Notes under the pieces: generated by a model
Databases searched by the model: none
What the model was told of the DNA's origin: nothing
What the model saw: the letters and a program-made list of their open reading frames with translations, nothing else
DNA from: Mansonella perstans
Lineage: Eukaryota; Nematoda; Chromadorea; Rhabditida; Onchocercidae
Direction of reading: 5' to 3'
DNA: 64,000 nucleotides
NCBI GenBank assembly: GCA_037074765.1
Contig: JBAMDO010000018.1
Coordinates: 124,001-188,000 of the forward strand
In this document: one piece after another, positions 13,354 to 26,668 of the stretch
Position numbering within the stretch: position 1 is the first letter of the stretch
Layout: every line of letters begins with the position of its first letter
Program-made: the position numbers and the translations under genes

Positions 13354-13434
13354 AATCGTTGTATGGACAAAATCATGCTTAATCGTTGTATAGACAAAGT
13401 CATGCCTAATCGTTGTATGGACAAAGTCATGCCT
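13354..13434. repeat. 27-bp minisatellite, three copies
   Basis: Three head-to-tail copies of a 27-base unit beginning AATCGTTGTATRGACAAA, with three or fewer differences between copies. Confidence 0.9.
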
Positions 13435-14267
13435 AATGGATTTATATACTTGGAAAGAGAGGAATAGAGTACGTAAAGGTCTTATCGTCTTTTTCTCTTA
13501 TTATTATCATTAGCCATTATACTATTGTTAGAAAAAATAATCGAATCAAATCTTACACAAAATCATTATATTATTATATTTAATGCTATTAATATTAATA
13601 ATTAGCAATGTTAAACAATAATTGCTGCTATTTATCATTGCTAATTAAGAAAAAACTACAAATGCAACCTGTTGACATTGTTCAGCTGCTCTATAAGCGT
13701 TATTTATTGTTCAATTTTAAACCGTCAATTTTTTGATATAAATAATAATTCAAAATTGAATAGTTTGAAAAAATAAGAAAAAAAAGATTTATTTCATTTC
13801 ATAGATCGCAATTCTGTAATGATGGATTGAAATCTATTATTTTTAATACGTATACTTTAATACGTTAAAATATACGTCAAATATTTATTTACTAAACATT
13901 TTTTTTTTTTTCTGTCGTATTATTATGGATAAAGGAAGTTCTTTTTTTCAATTCTTTCATTCATTTCTATGAGTTAAGCATTCTTATGGAAAATTCTTTT
14001 CTATAACTGGTTTATATAATAAATTTTTCTTTCATAGTAAGTTAGTTTGACATTGAGTAATAATAATAATAATGAAAATAGTGATTGTGATTGATATTTT
14101 CATTATTACTATAACACATACAGTATATTAAATAGCTAGCTTCTTTTCTATAGCTATAATAAGTTCTGGAAATATTACTAAATGATTTCTACATTTTTTT
14201 GTTTTTACTTTTTTCTTCAATATATTTCCAAGTTTTTTTATTTTATTTTAGTACATCTTTGGTATGT

Positions 14268-14450
14268 TACAGCTATTAATAAATTGTCAATAAGTAAGCC
14301 AATAATCGATAAATAACTCAATAGTCAATAAATAAATCAATAATCAATAAGTAAGTCAATAGTCAATAAGTAAGTCAATAGTCAGTAAGTAATAGTCAAT
14401 AGTGAATGATTAATTCAATAGTCAATAAGTAAATCAGTTGATGATTAAAG
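14268..14450. repeat. Degenerate short-unit array (CAATARTCAATAAGTAAGT type)
   Basis: About ten imperfect copies of a unit of roughly 16-18 bases built from TCAATAGTCAATAAGTAAG. Copy lengths vary, so it is an old or slippage-prone array. Confidence 0.8.
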
Positions 14451-14737
14451 TTAGTTATTGATCTAAACTTATCTATTAAATGGTGCTATAATCGTTGTCA
14501 ATTGTTTTGACTGTATCATCATCTTCATCATCATCATTTTTTGGAAGAAAGCAGAATGAAATGAAATGAGATAGAGAGAGAGCACAATTGTGTGACATTG
14601 ATCACAAGCTGTATGAGTTCCAGTGGGGTTCAACAAACAAATTTTTCAATTAAATACACAATTTTAACCAGTAATTTGGCGGAGAGAAAAGAAAATGACG
14701 AGAGAAGAAGAATGTAAAGCTATTGCAATCCTATTCT

Positions 14738-15096
14738 ATGTTTATGTATGTGTCTGTCTGTGTGTGTGTGTATGTGTGTGTATGTGTATGTGTGTGTGTG
14801 TCTGTGTATATGTGTGTGTGTATGTGTATATGTGTGTGTGTGTATGTGTATATGTGTGTGTGTATGTGTATGTGTGTGTGTGTGTGTGTATGTGTGTGTG
14901 TGTGTGTATATGTGTGTGTATGTGTGTGTTTGTATATGTATGTATATGTGTATATGTGTGTGTATGTGTGTGTATGTGTGTGTATGTGTGTGTGTGTGTG
15001 TATGTGTGCATGTGTGTATGTGTGTGTATGCGTGTGTGTGTATGTGTGTGTGTGTGTGTGTGTATGTGTGTGTGTGTGTGTATGTGTGTGTGTATA
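14738..15096. repeat. TG/TA microsatellite, about 360 bp
   Basis: Near-continuous alternating (TG)n interrupted by TATG and CTG units. It is open in several frames on both strands, but the Val-Cys or Thr-His translations are artefacts of the repeat. Alternating purine-pyrimidine DNA of this kind can adopt Z-form. Confidence 0.97.
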
Positions 15097-18000
15097 TTGA
15101 TAGTGGTGATGATGGCATCCATAGTTTTCGATATCATCGTATACTAACGCATTCTCCATCTTGTTCCATCCATTTTCAACAAATTCTTTGTTATGTTCAA
15201 ACCACTTACATACTTCATTTGATTCTTCTTGATCCAGTATTTGCTATAGGAAATATGCAAAGAGAGAAATAGAGAGAGAGAGAGAGAAAAAGGTGAAAAG
15301 AGAGAATTGATAGAGAGAAATGAATGAATTTTTGTGTTGCAAATATATGAAATTTTACAATTCATTTCTTTTTAATTAATTGATTTATATAAATAAATTA
15401 AATATATATATGTAACATGTATTGTATATAGATATTTCGGATACTATTAGATATGAATAGGTGAATGCCCGGGCAAAATGTAAAGTGAGTGATGTTATCT
15501 TTGCAGACTTGTTACTTCAAAACGATAGGATGGGCAAATAAATGAGAGATTCGTTCAACGAGAAATTCACAGTGACCTTCCCGAGAGAAATTTACGGTAT
15601 AGTTAAAATTAATTCTAATTGATTGTATAAAATTTTCGGGAATGTTTTAATTGCTTAAAATCATCATTATTTCGTTCTCTATGAAAATCAAATGTTCAAA
15701 ATATTAAATTCTTCTTTTTTTTTTTTTATTTTGGAAGAATGCCATTTAGGAAGCGTTTTTTTTTAAGATTTTCCATTAAATAAAATTTCATAGTTTCTAA
15801 GTCCAAATTTTGTTATGTTTTCTTCTTTTCGAATCTATTTCAAATATTTATGAATTTTTTTTTAAAATTTTTTTTTTCGTTATACTTCTATTGTGAAGTT
15901 TTGTTTACAGTCATCTTTATTTCTCTCTTTGAAAATTTTTTATTATTTAAAGGTTAGATTTTTGTTTTGGAAAAATGCCATATGATTTTTCAATGTCAAC
16001 TAATCAGTATCAACTAATGAGGCGATTTTTCCTCTTTTTTCGATATTTTGTATGTTTTCATTAAATCAATTTTTTTTTAAATAGGTCATATTATTAATTG
16101 ACATCAATTTGTAATTAAAAAAATTACATAGCAATCTAGGCTTTTTGGTTGTTATGTTGGATACGCAGCTCGTTAATTAGATTTGGGAAAGTTAGAATGA
16201 ATTGGGAACAAATGAATTTCTTTATTTCTGGTATATTTTGAGCCGTTTTTGCTATTTACGTTTTCACCGTTCTTTTTCAAATCTAGAATTCAGTTCATTC
16301 ATTTTTTTTGGCAAAGCAATAATGCAATCAAACAGTTGGAATTTTAACAATTGAATTTTTTTTTGTGTAGTTTCAAAAACTTTGGAATTACGATCATATT
16401 TAGGGATGATGGAAGGAAATGATATCAACAGAATAATTCAAATTTTGTTCACTTTTGTGTATCTCTGTTGTGTAAAATTAATAAAAAGAATTTTTTAAGT
16501 AATACACTCAAAAATGTATTAAATTCATTAAAAGCTTTGATATCACTAAACATGTTAAGTAGTATTTGCATTCGTTATTTGCTTAAGTATGCTATTATGT
16601 TATGGAATTTAAAAATTGCCCAAATATCAAATGACAACACTAATGTAGAGAAAATATAATGGAAGCATACATAGTCAGTGCTCGAAAAAAATTGTGCAAA
16701 GAGATGTGGGAAAAATTACATTGAATGGATAGCAATTATGATTGTTTAATAATTGCTAAAAAAAAAAAAAAAAATTTGTATCGATGGACAATAACGATTA
16801 GATAGAGTGATATTTAATTTTAATCTAAAAGATAGGAAATAGTAAATAGATGCATTTAATTTAATTTTTATTTATTTTTTCATATTTTTTATTTTACGAA
16901 CTTGTTTAAGACTGTAACATTTAAGTATATTTGTGCAAAATTTACTTTTATTTGTAAGTGGAATATCGTTATATTTAGACAAGGAAGCAAATATGTTATC
17001 TTAAACTTAATTCTGGTTATTTCTTTTTGTCTGTTATTGTAATTAACTATAAGCTAAGTTTTTTTTTTTCTTCATTCACTTTTTTTTATGATCTTTCAGT
17101 CATTGAATTAAATGCATAAATTTTGCGAATCATTATTAGAAAACTCAGTTAGGTTAAAAGACTGAGTTGTTTTTTCCGCCCATTTTTGTTTAAAAGTTAT
17201 CTGTTATTTTAGTAAGAAATAATGATAAAACTCGATTGTTACTTTTTGAAAATAATCTTTTAACAAAATTTTCAATGAGTTTTTTTTCGATTTGAGCTCC
17301 TCTTTGAATTTTAAAATGCAAATGAGCATCATTCTGTTTGTTTTTTTTTTTTTTACTAGAATAGTTGTTGTACAAGATGATTGAAGAAGAGACGAACTCT
17401 TGCAATTATAATTTGATGAAATATGAACAGAGATAAGTTTCTTTTTTCTAATATTTGAAGCATTTCGGTATATCAGATGGAAATATGTGATGTTTGAATG
17501 TTCGTTGCACACAAATAATAGTTTTCAAAAAAAAAAACTTCGTTTGATTAAATTAAATTTATGAAAGCGATAGAGTGAAAATAGAACTTTTTAATACATT
17601 AATAGGAGAACTGAAAGTAGTAATATATTATTTCATCTTTCAAATTAACGATATTGTGCGGCTGATTGCTTATTCCCAAACATTTCAACTTATTCAGGAG
17701 AATGAAAAGATGTAAAGTAATAATATAGGCAAGCAAATCTGTGTTATTTTTTACATGGTATGTAATTCAAAATTTGTATATTTTATATTAATTTCGAATT
17801 ACTTCCCAGTATTTTTATTCATTATATAATTATAGTCTTTTTTTCATTCTTAACTCATTCAGTTGCTTTACTGTATAAATGAACTTTTGAAAAATCAATT
17901 AAGGACATCGTGTGTTTATCTTTCAAAAAGTTTAATCTCATCGGGGATTGGATTTGTATGTGAGAATGAGAATTACGATGACAGGTTACTGAAACTGGAA

Positions 18001-18887
18001 AATATAATTGAGATTAGAAGGAAGATACTTTTCGAGATTTGCATTTGTGCAATTAATCCCATATAATCATTTAGCAAATAAAAGTTTTAACGGAAAATTT
18101 GGAATTTCTGAAAACCGAAACTGAAATATCATCAAAGCAGATGAAGCAGGAATTAATCGTACAATGTTAATTATGAACAAAGTTAGCTTGTTAGCATTAT
18201 TTATAAGTCATCTTGGTTTTGTTAGTAATAGTAATTTGTGAATTTCAAATGTTTTCATTTTTTTTTTTCAGAAATTTCAATTTCAAAATTTCAAATTCAA
18301 AAATTTCAAATTTTAGGATAAAATTTCCTTTGTTCTTATTATGGAACAGATGTAAAGAATTTGCACTACTACACATAGTAATATTGGTAAGAATGTATAT
18401 GGAAGTCTCTGTTTCTCTCTATATGTTTGTGAAGATTATTGATAAAATGAATTAATTGAAATAAGATGGGCATGCTTTCTTTATTGATGGTCATTCCATC
18501 TGCTCTCTTTTGTTTATGTACCATACTTAGCCGCTCATTCAATCATTTTGACAAATTTTGAAGCATCTTCATCACTTGTTAGTTTTTAATTTTCCACGTT
18601 CAGTCACATTCTTTTGCAATTCTCAAAAATTCTCATTATTTTTTGGGAAGCGTTGTTCCGTTGAAATTTTTTTAAAAAATTTTATAAAAAAATTTAGAAT
18701 TTTTCCAGACTAGCGAGCGAATATTGATTCTTTTTCTCTGATAATAACATCAATAGAAGCAGCTACGTTGTGGACGCTGATTATTTTGACGATTTACTAA
18801 AATTCTGCTATAATTTTGTCTTCGATTTTATTTCTCATCAGAGCGCAATTCATTGATTTTGTTCAAGGAATTGATCAATTTGCAACA

Positions 18888-21800
18888 ATGAAAATGAATT
18901 TGTCAGAAAAACAGCGCGATGAATTGTATGTTAAAATTTTTTAAATTAATTTTTAATAATTTTGCAAAAAGCTATTTTTATACATATGATATGTTAAAGA
19001 CTTACGGACTTTTGTTGTTGTTTAATTTGCCAATAATAAATTCAAGCAGGTTCTTTTTATGCGTTTAATATTTATTGAATGGTATTAGTGCAAATGCCGG
19101 ATAATTCATGATATCTTGTTTTTTTTCGAAGATTCAAATCGAAATTTTTTACGGACTTTGTGTTTTTCAGAAATCGCGCAATTGCTGATTATCTACAGTC
19201 ATATGGTTATGCTGAATCATTCGATGCCTTCAGACGAGAAACAGGCTTGGTTACTTTTTTTTTCATCTATTTGAAAGAAGTAAAATTCTGTTGATGGCAT
19301 TTTTTCTCCAGTGCATCCCTTCAGAAGTTGTCAATTGGCATATTTCTAGTTTTGAATGATCTTCAGATGGAAAACGATGATAAAAAGATAATGGGCTTAT
19401 TGGAAAAGAAGTGGACATCAGTGGTTCGCTTGCAGAAAAAAGTTATGGATTTGGAAGCAAAGCTACAAGAAGCTGAACGAGAATATATTCATGGAGCACC
19501 AACGAGGTTACAATAACTTCATTTCTGGTATTGAAACAATTCAAGAAAGCAAAAATTAACTTCTGGAATTCTAAAATTCTGAAATGAATCATATAACTGT
19601 ATTTGCTCCGATGCATCTGCTCTAAGTTCATGGAGAATATTTTACTTTATTAAGGCTTTGCCGTTTATGGTATTTTCTTAACGATAAAAATTTGCTACAG
19701 GGAAAAACGGCAACCCGGTGAATGGATCCCACGACCGCCTGAAAAGTTTTGCTTAAGTGGTCATCGTTCACCGATCACCCGTGTTATATTTCATCCTATC
19801 TACAGCATAATTGCTTCCTCTAGCGAAGATTCAACAATTAAAGTAAATTGTCTTTCTTTTTGCATGACTAATTATTAATTGTGGTTCTGTGAGTTTATCG
19901 TTGTTCCGTTAACAAAAATTTTTTTAAACTATGTGCAAAGAGTTATGTTATTCATAAGTGCACCAAACTTTTCATATTATCCTTTGCTGGATAATTAAAA
20001 TCGAATCAAATTTTCGCAGATTTGGGATTTCGATACGGGTGAATTTGAGCGATCATTAAAAGGACATACTGATGCCGTACAGGATATTGCATTTGATAAT
20101 AATGGGAAATTATTGGGTTAGCTTCTTGTTATTTGTTTATAATTCAGATAAAATATTCTAAGGCAATTGCATTTTGGAAGCTTATTTTTCCGAATTGTTA
20201 ATATGGGATTATAGATTTTTTTCAGTGATGCTCTTTCATGTTCCTTTCTACAGATGATAGGAAACGGTCAAACATATTTATATTTCCTTCCGAAGATGAT
20301 AGAATTATTAATCTCGATATCTTTTGCTTTATGTTAGCAGCAAAAATATTGATATCTGTTTCAAAAATTGACTTGCTTTTCTCTTTGATAACAGAACCAA
20401 ATTAGGTTCCGGTAATAACATCCGTTAATATAGGATATATTTCATTAGCATAAGAATACATCTGTATGGCTTTTGAAAAATGTATATGGTGATCACCGCT
20501 AAGACAAATTTATCAAATTTGTGTTTTAGCATCTTGTTCTGCCGACATGACAATCAAAATATGGGAATTTGTACAAACATTTGATTGTATGAAAACACTT
20601 AAAGGGCACGATCATAATATTTCATCAGTTGCATTCGTGCCTTCCGGTATATTCTTATCACGTTTTAATTAAGCCGAATTAAACTGACGATTTGAATGTA
20701 AAGTCGATGTTTTTGAAGTATGTTTGGTTGCTGTGTCAAAAGACTAGAAGAGAGGTGATCAATAAAAAAAAACTGTTCTGAGTGAAAAAATTTTTCTGTC
20801 AGTTGTACTTGATGTTTCCACTTTGTGTCATTATTCTTTTTTCCTTTCTTTAATGGAATAAAAAAGAAGAAATTCCAGATCATTGCTATAAATCAGGTTT
20901 GAGCTAGGTCAGCAAAGAATTTTGTAACGGTTACCACTTATTGATAGTGGGATTGGATTTAAAAAGATTTAAAATATAAACGAAAGTTAAAATAAATTCT
21001 CATTGTTGAAAAAAGTTGGAAAAGTTGATTTAATTTTTTTTTTTTTTAGGTGATCACCTACTATCTGCTTCACGAGATCATTTGATAAAAATGTGGGAAG
21101 TAGCAACGGGTTATTGCGTCCGAACATTTGTTGGCCATAAGGAATGGGTACGAATGGTTCGAGTGCATCATGACGGGAATGTATTTGCATCCTGTAGTAA
21201 TGATCAGGTCATTCATATTTTTAGCAAAATTGAACGTTGAGTTTTTTTGTAAACTCAGAATTAAGTTTTTATGTTCACAAAGGAAAATTCACACTTGGAA
21301 AAAGGAATGAGCCAGCTCTACTGTGCTTATGATTTTCTTCGCTTTTTTTAGTTTTCTTTGTTTTAGACAATTTGCATATGGAATACTTCATCAAAAGAAT
21401 GTAAAATGCGGTTTGCCGATCATGAACACGTTGTTGAGTGTGTTCAATGGGCACCTGACAAGGCACTTTGTTATATCGCAGAAGCTGAACAAGATCATTC
21501 TTGTAAGTTTATAAGCTTTGCATCATATTTTAAAATTTGTATTTTTGATTCCAGTTAATTGAATTCAGTTACTCAGTTTGATTTGTTGCCATTTCCAGGA
21601 ATGCGGAAATTCCACAATCTTTTCCAACTCACTTTTTCTCTTAACCGTCTATTTATTTTTCCAGTCGTTTTACTTTCATTATCTTCTTTTCGACATTTAC
21701 TTGAATAGAGCATAAATATATTGGTTATGCACAATTATATTGGTTAAAAACAGAAATATATCACCGTAATGACACATTTCTGTTTTTAGTGCAGATGAAC

Positions 21801-22796
21801 GGTGATGCAAAGAAAAGTGATAGTACGATTGCACCAAAGTTGGGACCGATCCTTGTTTCTGGTTCTCGTGACAAAACGATCAAGTTTTTTGATATTAATG
21901 CAGGATGTTGTTTATTTACTCTAGTGAGTTTTATGTTACTTCTTTTGTGGCATAACAAAACTAGAAGCTTGGGCTACATGTTGGCAATATGATCGGAATT
22001 ACCATTGTAACTAGTGATCGAATCAGTTAGCGTGTAAATTGTGCTGTACCAGGAAAATCTGATATTTCTATTGTCCTATCAATACATTCGTTAAATTTTA
22101 ACCCAAATTTAAAATGATTAGCAGAACTATGGAATAGACTGGGAACCAGTGGAGTTCGATTTCTGTGATGAAATCAGAAAGCTGTGATTTGTATTTCAAG
22201 TTCAACAGCTGTGATAGAGCGGCCTATTTTATCAAAGAAAGATCTCACTTTAAAATTGGAAATAATTTGACTTTTGATTGGTTAAGTAGAAATCTTACTT
22301 AAATTTTTAGGATATGTTGCTTTCAGATTGGTCACGATAATTGGGTTCGTGGATTACGGTTTCACCCTGCTGGTAAATACCTGCTTTCAGTTGCTGATGA
22401 TAAAACACTACGTGTATGGGCAATTGCCCAGAAACGTTGTGCTAAAACATTAGATGCTCACAAACACTTCGTCAGTTCACTTGGTTTGTATCAATCACAT
22501 TTAATATTATGAAGATTTTTCAAAAATTCTGAGGATTTATTCGGGAAATTCAAAAATACAGCATCTCACAAACTAATGGGTTTTTCATATGTTAGACAAA
22601 TGTTAATGTTATTTTCTTTTTACAGAATTTTTGCAAATGTTAGTTTTCTTTCATGAATATTAGAAGTCAGCACTGGATAATGAAAACCCAAAATGTATCA
22701 GTTTCACAGATTCTCATTTCAGATTTCCACTCGTCTTTACCTTACGTAGTGACGTCTAGTGTGGATATGACAGTTAAAGTATGGGAGTGTCGTTGA
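18888..22796 (+). CDS. lis-1: LIS1 / PAFAH1B1: LisH-WD40 dynein regulator
   Basis: Eleven exons, all in phase: 18888-18925, 19171-19249, 19367-19506, 19701-19842, 20020-20116, 20530-20646, 21050-21207, 21367-21502, 21790-21923, 22327-22483, 22723-22796; 423 residues against about 410 in vertebrates. Residues 1-40 form the LisH dimerisation motif ([19 protein letters not shown]). A coiled coil follows ([20 protein letters not shown]). Then come seven WD40 repeats, for example [12 protein letters not shown] ... [55 protein letters not shown] and the final VKVWECR. LIS1 binds the cytoplasmic dynein motor with NudE/NudC partners in nuclear migration, spindle positioning and axonal transport. Two in-frame ATGs (18888, 18894) are possible; the first is taken. 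All residues expected for the propeller cores appear present. Confidence 0.96.
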
Positions 22797-24587
22797 AATG
22801 GAAGAATTTACTGACAGAGTAAACGAAATAATCCGTTTAACTTAATTTTTCATTCCTTGTGATGTCATGCGCAAAACTTTGCTTGCTGTTGCATTTTCCT
22901 GCTGTAATTGGATGATGTGTTTATGGATAATTTATTAAAGGATTTACATTACTCTAAGTTTTATATCAATCAATTCCAGTTATTTAGAATATTTTACAAT
23001 TTCTAGTTTTCAATCCATTACTTTGTCTGTTTGTAGTAAGATTCTTTTAATCATTCTTACATGCCTTTAAAATCACCGAAATTATTTGTAAATAGCGATT
23101 TATTAAAAGCATTTGAATTCTTTATAAGAAGATCATCAAATACAAGACGATGAGAGCAAAGAAGAAGAATTGTCTAGGATTGTTACTGGTTCAAAAAATT
23201 TTTTAACTGAAACATTTATGGCATGTTATTCTGGATTCTAATTTGATATTCTGGATTCTAATTTGAAAATATTTTTGCCCAGCAAATATAGATATTCTGC
23301 TAATTTTTCATTTAAAAATTTTGCATAAATATTACCATTTATTTATTGTATACGATCTTCCATTATTATGTGTCTCTTATTTTTTTAATTCACTATTTTT
23401 CTTAATTTTTATTAGATTTCTCGAAAATCTCATCACGATTGATGTACTTCTTTCTCGCTCTTCATTTGCTTGTGTGTTTTTGTGCATTCAAAAGCTGTGT
23501 TTATTGTTTTCAAATTTGATTCCTGTATATTTTCTTCAGTACTTTACTACTGTAACCACTACGACTCTAGATATAATCTGAAATTATCAGTAGTTTGCAG
23601 TTGTTTAAGCGTGATTCGGGTATACGCATATTGAAAGGAGCTTTTTAGCATCCAGAATTTTGTGAATTATTGCTGGCAAAAAAATCAAATCAAATTGATG
23701 AAAAAGAATAAAAGTGTAAATACGAATCTAACTAAATAAACAAAAGCTTACGGTTGACGGAATTTCTGAAACATGCAGAAATAAAAACTCATAAGAAAAA
23801 AAAAAAAAGAAAAACTAATTATAATTAACGTAGATAATATTTGTGCAGATCGCTTGAATACTGATATTTGTTCGTTTGCGTTTGCTTTGTATGCGTTTAA
23901 ACTGTTATTTATGGGACTGGCACTTTGATAAGTGTTATTTGTAGGATATTCAAATGTGGATCCATTTATTTGGAAATATCAATTTTGAAGCCAAAAATGT
24001 GAAAAAAATTTTTGAAAGAGCTATAAAACTAGAAGTATAAATTGGATTGAATCCATTAGTTTTTTAAAATAAATTATGTACGAGAATCAGTCCTAACATC
24101 AATCTTTTGTTGGTGGAATAATGTTGTTTTGAAATTTCTGTGAAAATTGGATTCTTTCTCGCTTCCTGCAATTTATGTGCATGTATTATAAAACTTGAAA
24201 AATTATCAAATAAAATCTAAAAGCCGACGTTTTTAATTTCGCCTTTGTTTATTTTCACTATATCGATAGCAATTTCCATTTTTTTACTCCTACTTAGCTT
24301 TAGAACATTATTGCAGAAGAGATTTCAGATGATGTGAAATTTGAAATTGAAAAGATTTAGTACAATTGATGAAATAAAGCAGAATATGACGATTTCTAAG
24401 AATTATCAGACCAATTTAGAGATGAATTGACTGCAAATATATAACTTTATATATTGAGCTTTTATCACTGATTTTTGATTTTGAACGGTTTTAAATGTCG
24501 AGTGGAAACGCCGAATTTTTTGTTGAAAACGAAAATATTTCAGATGGGTATATTGGTAGGATAATATGGGAAGGTAGTGAATGAGCC
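22797..24587. other. Intergenic region between lis-1 and mrps-17
   Basis: 1.8 kb of AT-rich sequence with the lis-1 3' UTR and the mrps-17 upstream region. A hydrophobic open stretch at 23321-23581 looks like AT-rich chance coding. A TATTTCAG ending at 24542 could be the trans-splice acceptor for mrps-17. Confidence 0.55.
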
Positions 24588-26668
24588 ATGAATTTTGCAG
24601 TGCAGTTGTTGAAAATGGATCCTGTGCTTTGCATTGGCACTCGAGTAAGTTTACCTTATGGTACGAAATTTAATGAATCAAGGAAATTTGCTTTAAAATT
24701 ATCCAAATCAAATAGTGATTTAAATGGGAAAAAAAGAGCTGCGAAATATTATTTGCATATTTCTTTTAAATTTTATGTTTCTTTTAGTTTAAAATTTGTT
24801 GCTTTCTAGCATTCATAGATCTTATCGTTATTATTACTCTTAGCATTGTTATTACTTTACCAGTAGTAGTATGAAGTATCTTCCTAATGCTATAAGTTGT
24901 GGGATTTCAATACTGTAATCTTGGATCAAAATGACAAGTGAGATAATTTCTTTGATCACTATGTTGATTTCTAATACGTCAATTATTTTCAGCTCAAGAC
25001 CGAATTATCAAAAAACACTTTAGATATGTTGTTAGGGAAGGTACTAAAACATACACATATTGGTAATGATCAAATTTCATGTGTCCAGGTAAAGTTTTCG
25101 ACTTGAAATTATCTTTTGAAAATTATTGCATTTGTTAATTTTTAATTAAGAATCAAATTATTTGTTGTTAGCTAATTGTATCGAGTGCTATATACATAAA
25201 AATGATACATACAATATGAAAAACAATATGAATATTTTATATCTTTTATAGGTTCGATGTAGATTGAATGATTTTGATGAATATATTAAAAAGTATTTTT
25301 CACGACCTATTGATCTGTGGGCATTAGATCCGAAAAATATTACAGGTAATTTATTCATGATTTGAATCAGAGCAAATGAAGTCCTTTGAAGCACCTCTTT
25401 TTTGAGTGTTTTGCTAGAAATTTAAATTAACGCTTGCAGAATTATTTTTTTAGTCATTTTTCATACTTGGAATATGAATTTGCAAAAAGAAGTATTTTTC
25501 GAAATATTTTAACCAAATTCTTTACCGTTATTACGCTTAGCAGTTACTATGCTACAAGTTTTAAAACTTTGTTCATCAAGCTGTATAATATTTATACGAT
25601 TGGTACAGTGAGCAGTAAAAGTTCTGGTAAAAAAAGCAATGATGCGAATCATTTGCATAAGCTATAATGACACTTATCCGCAATTGGAATTAGTTGGTGA
25701 AATTTTAATCGGAATGGAGCAATTGATATAATTTATAAAATACTTTCAGGATTGGGTGATACTATCCTAATTGTAAAATGTGATGCGGATAAACAACCAT
25801 CTAAATTAGTGACACATGTCGTTGATCGAGTAGTATTCAAGTATGGTAATATTATCGATCCGATCACCAAAAAGCGAGTAATCAAGGAGAAATATGAAGA
25901 CGAAATCAGTTTACAGACAAAACTAGTGAAGGAAATTATCGAAGAGCCATCCTCACATGTATGAATTTCTTCGTTAATTATTTCAAATTTCTGAATATGT
26001 TTTCATAGTAGATTTTTTTTTATCAGAATTTCGTCTAAAGCATTCAATCAAATGTGGTCTTTGGGATCTTTGGTCTGTAGTAAAAATGGCAATTTCGTCA
26101 TTTTATCAAAGGACAGCAAAAAAGGGCAAATTTTCTAAGACTCCAATAATTTTCTATCATATCACATAAATATGCACAATAGCTCTTTGCCAATTATCAT
26201 TATTTTTTAAAAGTTGATGCATATCACACTTGATATTCAATCATACGAATATACCTTAAGCTGAAAATACACCTTTTGCTGGGCAAGTGGGAACAAAGCG
26301 ATTGCAGTAATCGGTGGATGATCGGTGGATGCGTCTGTTTACCAGTTGAATGAATGCCAATTACATTTCTTAGTTCCGGCTGATTGTATTTAGCACTGAA
26401 ATACTGAATGAATTTAGAATTCTGACGAACCCAATTTACGATTTACCCATCTGTTTTAATGCACCATTCGGAATTCTTTTTGCTTTAGGACGTACTGTTA
26501 TTCGAAGAAAAACGGGATATACAGTGGCAACGATTGAAGACTCATAAAATGGCATTGAGTCAGCGTGAATCGTCGAGACAGGGACGTTTACGGTCGAAAC
26601 GAACGGTCAAGGATATCAGTAAAGAAAAGGAAGAAGCATTGAGCAAAGATAAAGAGCAGGATGATTAG
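24588..26668 (+). CDS. mrps-17: Mitochondrial small-subunit ribosomal protein S17 (mS17/uS17m)
   Basis: Five exons in phase: 24588-24644, 24993-25088, 25252-25345, 25750-25958, 26489-26668; 211 residues. The central part reads like S17 of the mitochondrial ribosome: LLGKVLKHTHIGNDQISCVQV (first OB strands; quoted only in part: GKVLKHTHIGNDQ), then DYI-like DFDEYIKKYFSR, then GLGDTILIVKCD and VVDRVVFKYGNIIDPITKK, which matches the family segment IVFKVGKVIDPVTGK. S17 binds 16S-type rRNA in the small subunit. The protein is longer than the human one (about 130): it has roughly 30 extra N-terminal residues, probably including the mitochondrial presequence, and a highly charged C-terminal exon of 60 codons with repeated KE/KD. 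AATAAA at 26676-26681 lies only 8 bases after the stop. The start ATG is preceded by a short upstream ORF. Confidence 0.85.

Larger units (their letters stand above)
9404..18887. other. 9.5-kb gene desert between RAD9 and LIS1
   Basis: No exon chain, RNA gene or protein domain was recognised on either strand. It holds the RAD9 3' UTR, a short TG tract (about 10142-10190), a 27-bp minisatellite (13354-13434), an 18-bp-like degenerate array (14268-14450), a 360-bp TG microsatellite (14738-15096), a GA tract (about 15270-15290) and a slightly GC-richer patch (about 15460-15600). Just before LIS1 a TTTCTCATCAG ends at about 18841 and could be its trans-splice acceptor. It may contain distal LIS1 regulatory sequence or non-coding first exons. 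Confidence 0.6.

Noticed and set aside
14695..15272. Overlapping open frames on both strands encoding Cys-Val or Thr-His repeats
   Set aside because: Products of the TG microsatellite; every frame is open because the repeat has no stops.
17190..17512. Two overlapping minus-strand open frames
   Set aside because: Rich in Lys, Ser and Leu from AT-rich sequence; no recognisable motif.
23321..23581. Hydrophobic 86-residue open frame
   Set aside because: AT-rich chance coding (Phe, Leu, Ile), no splice partners, no family resemblance.
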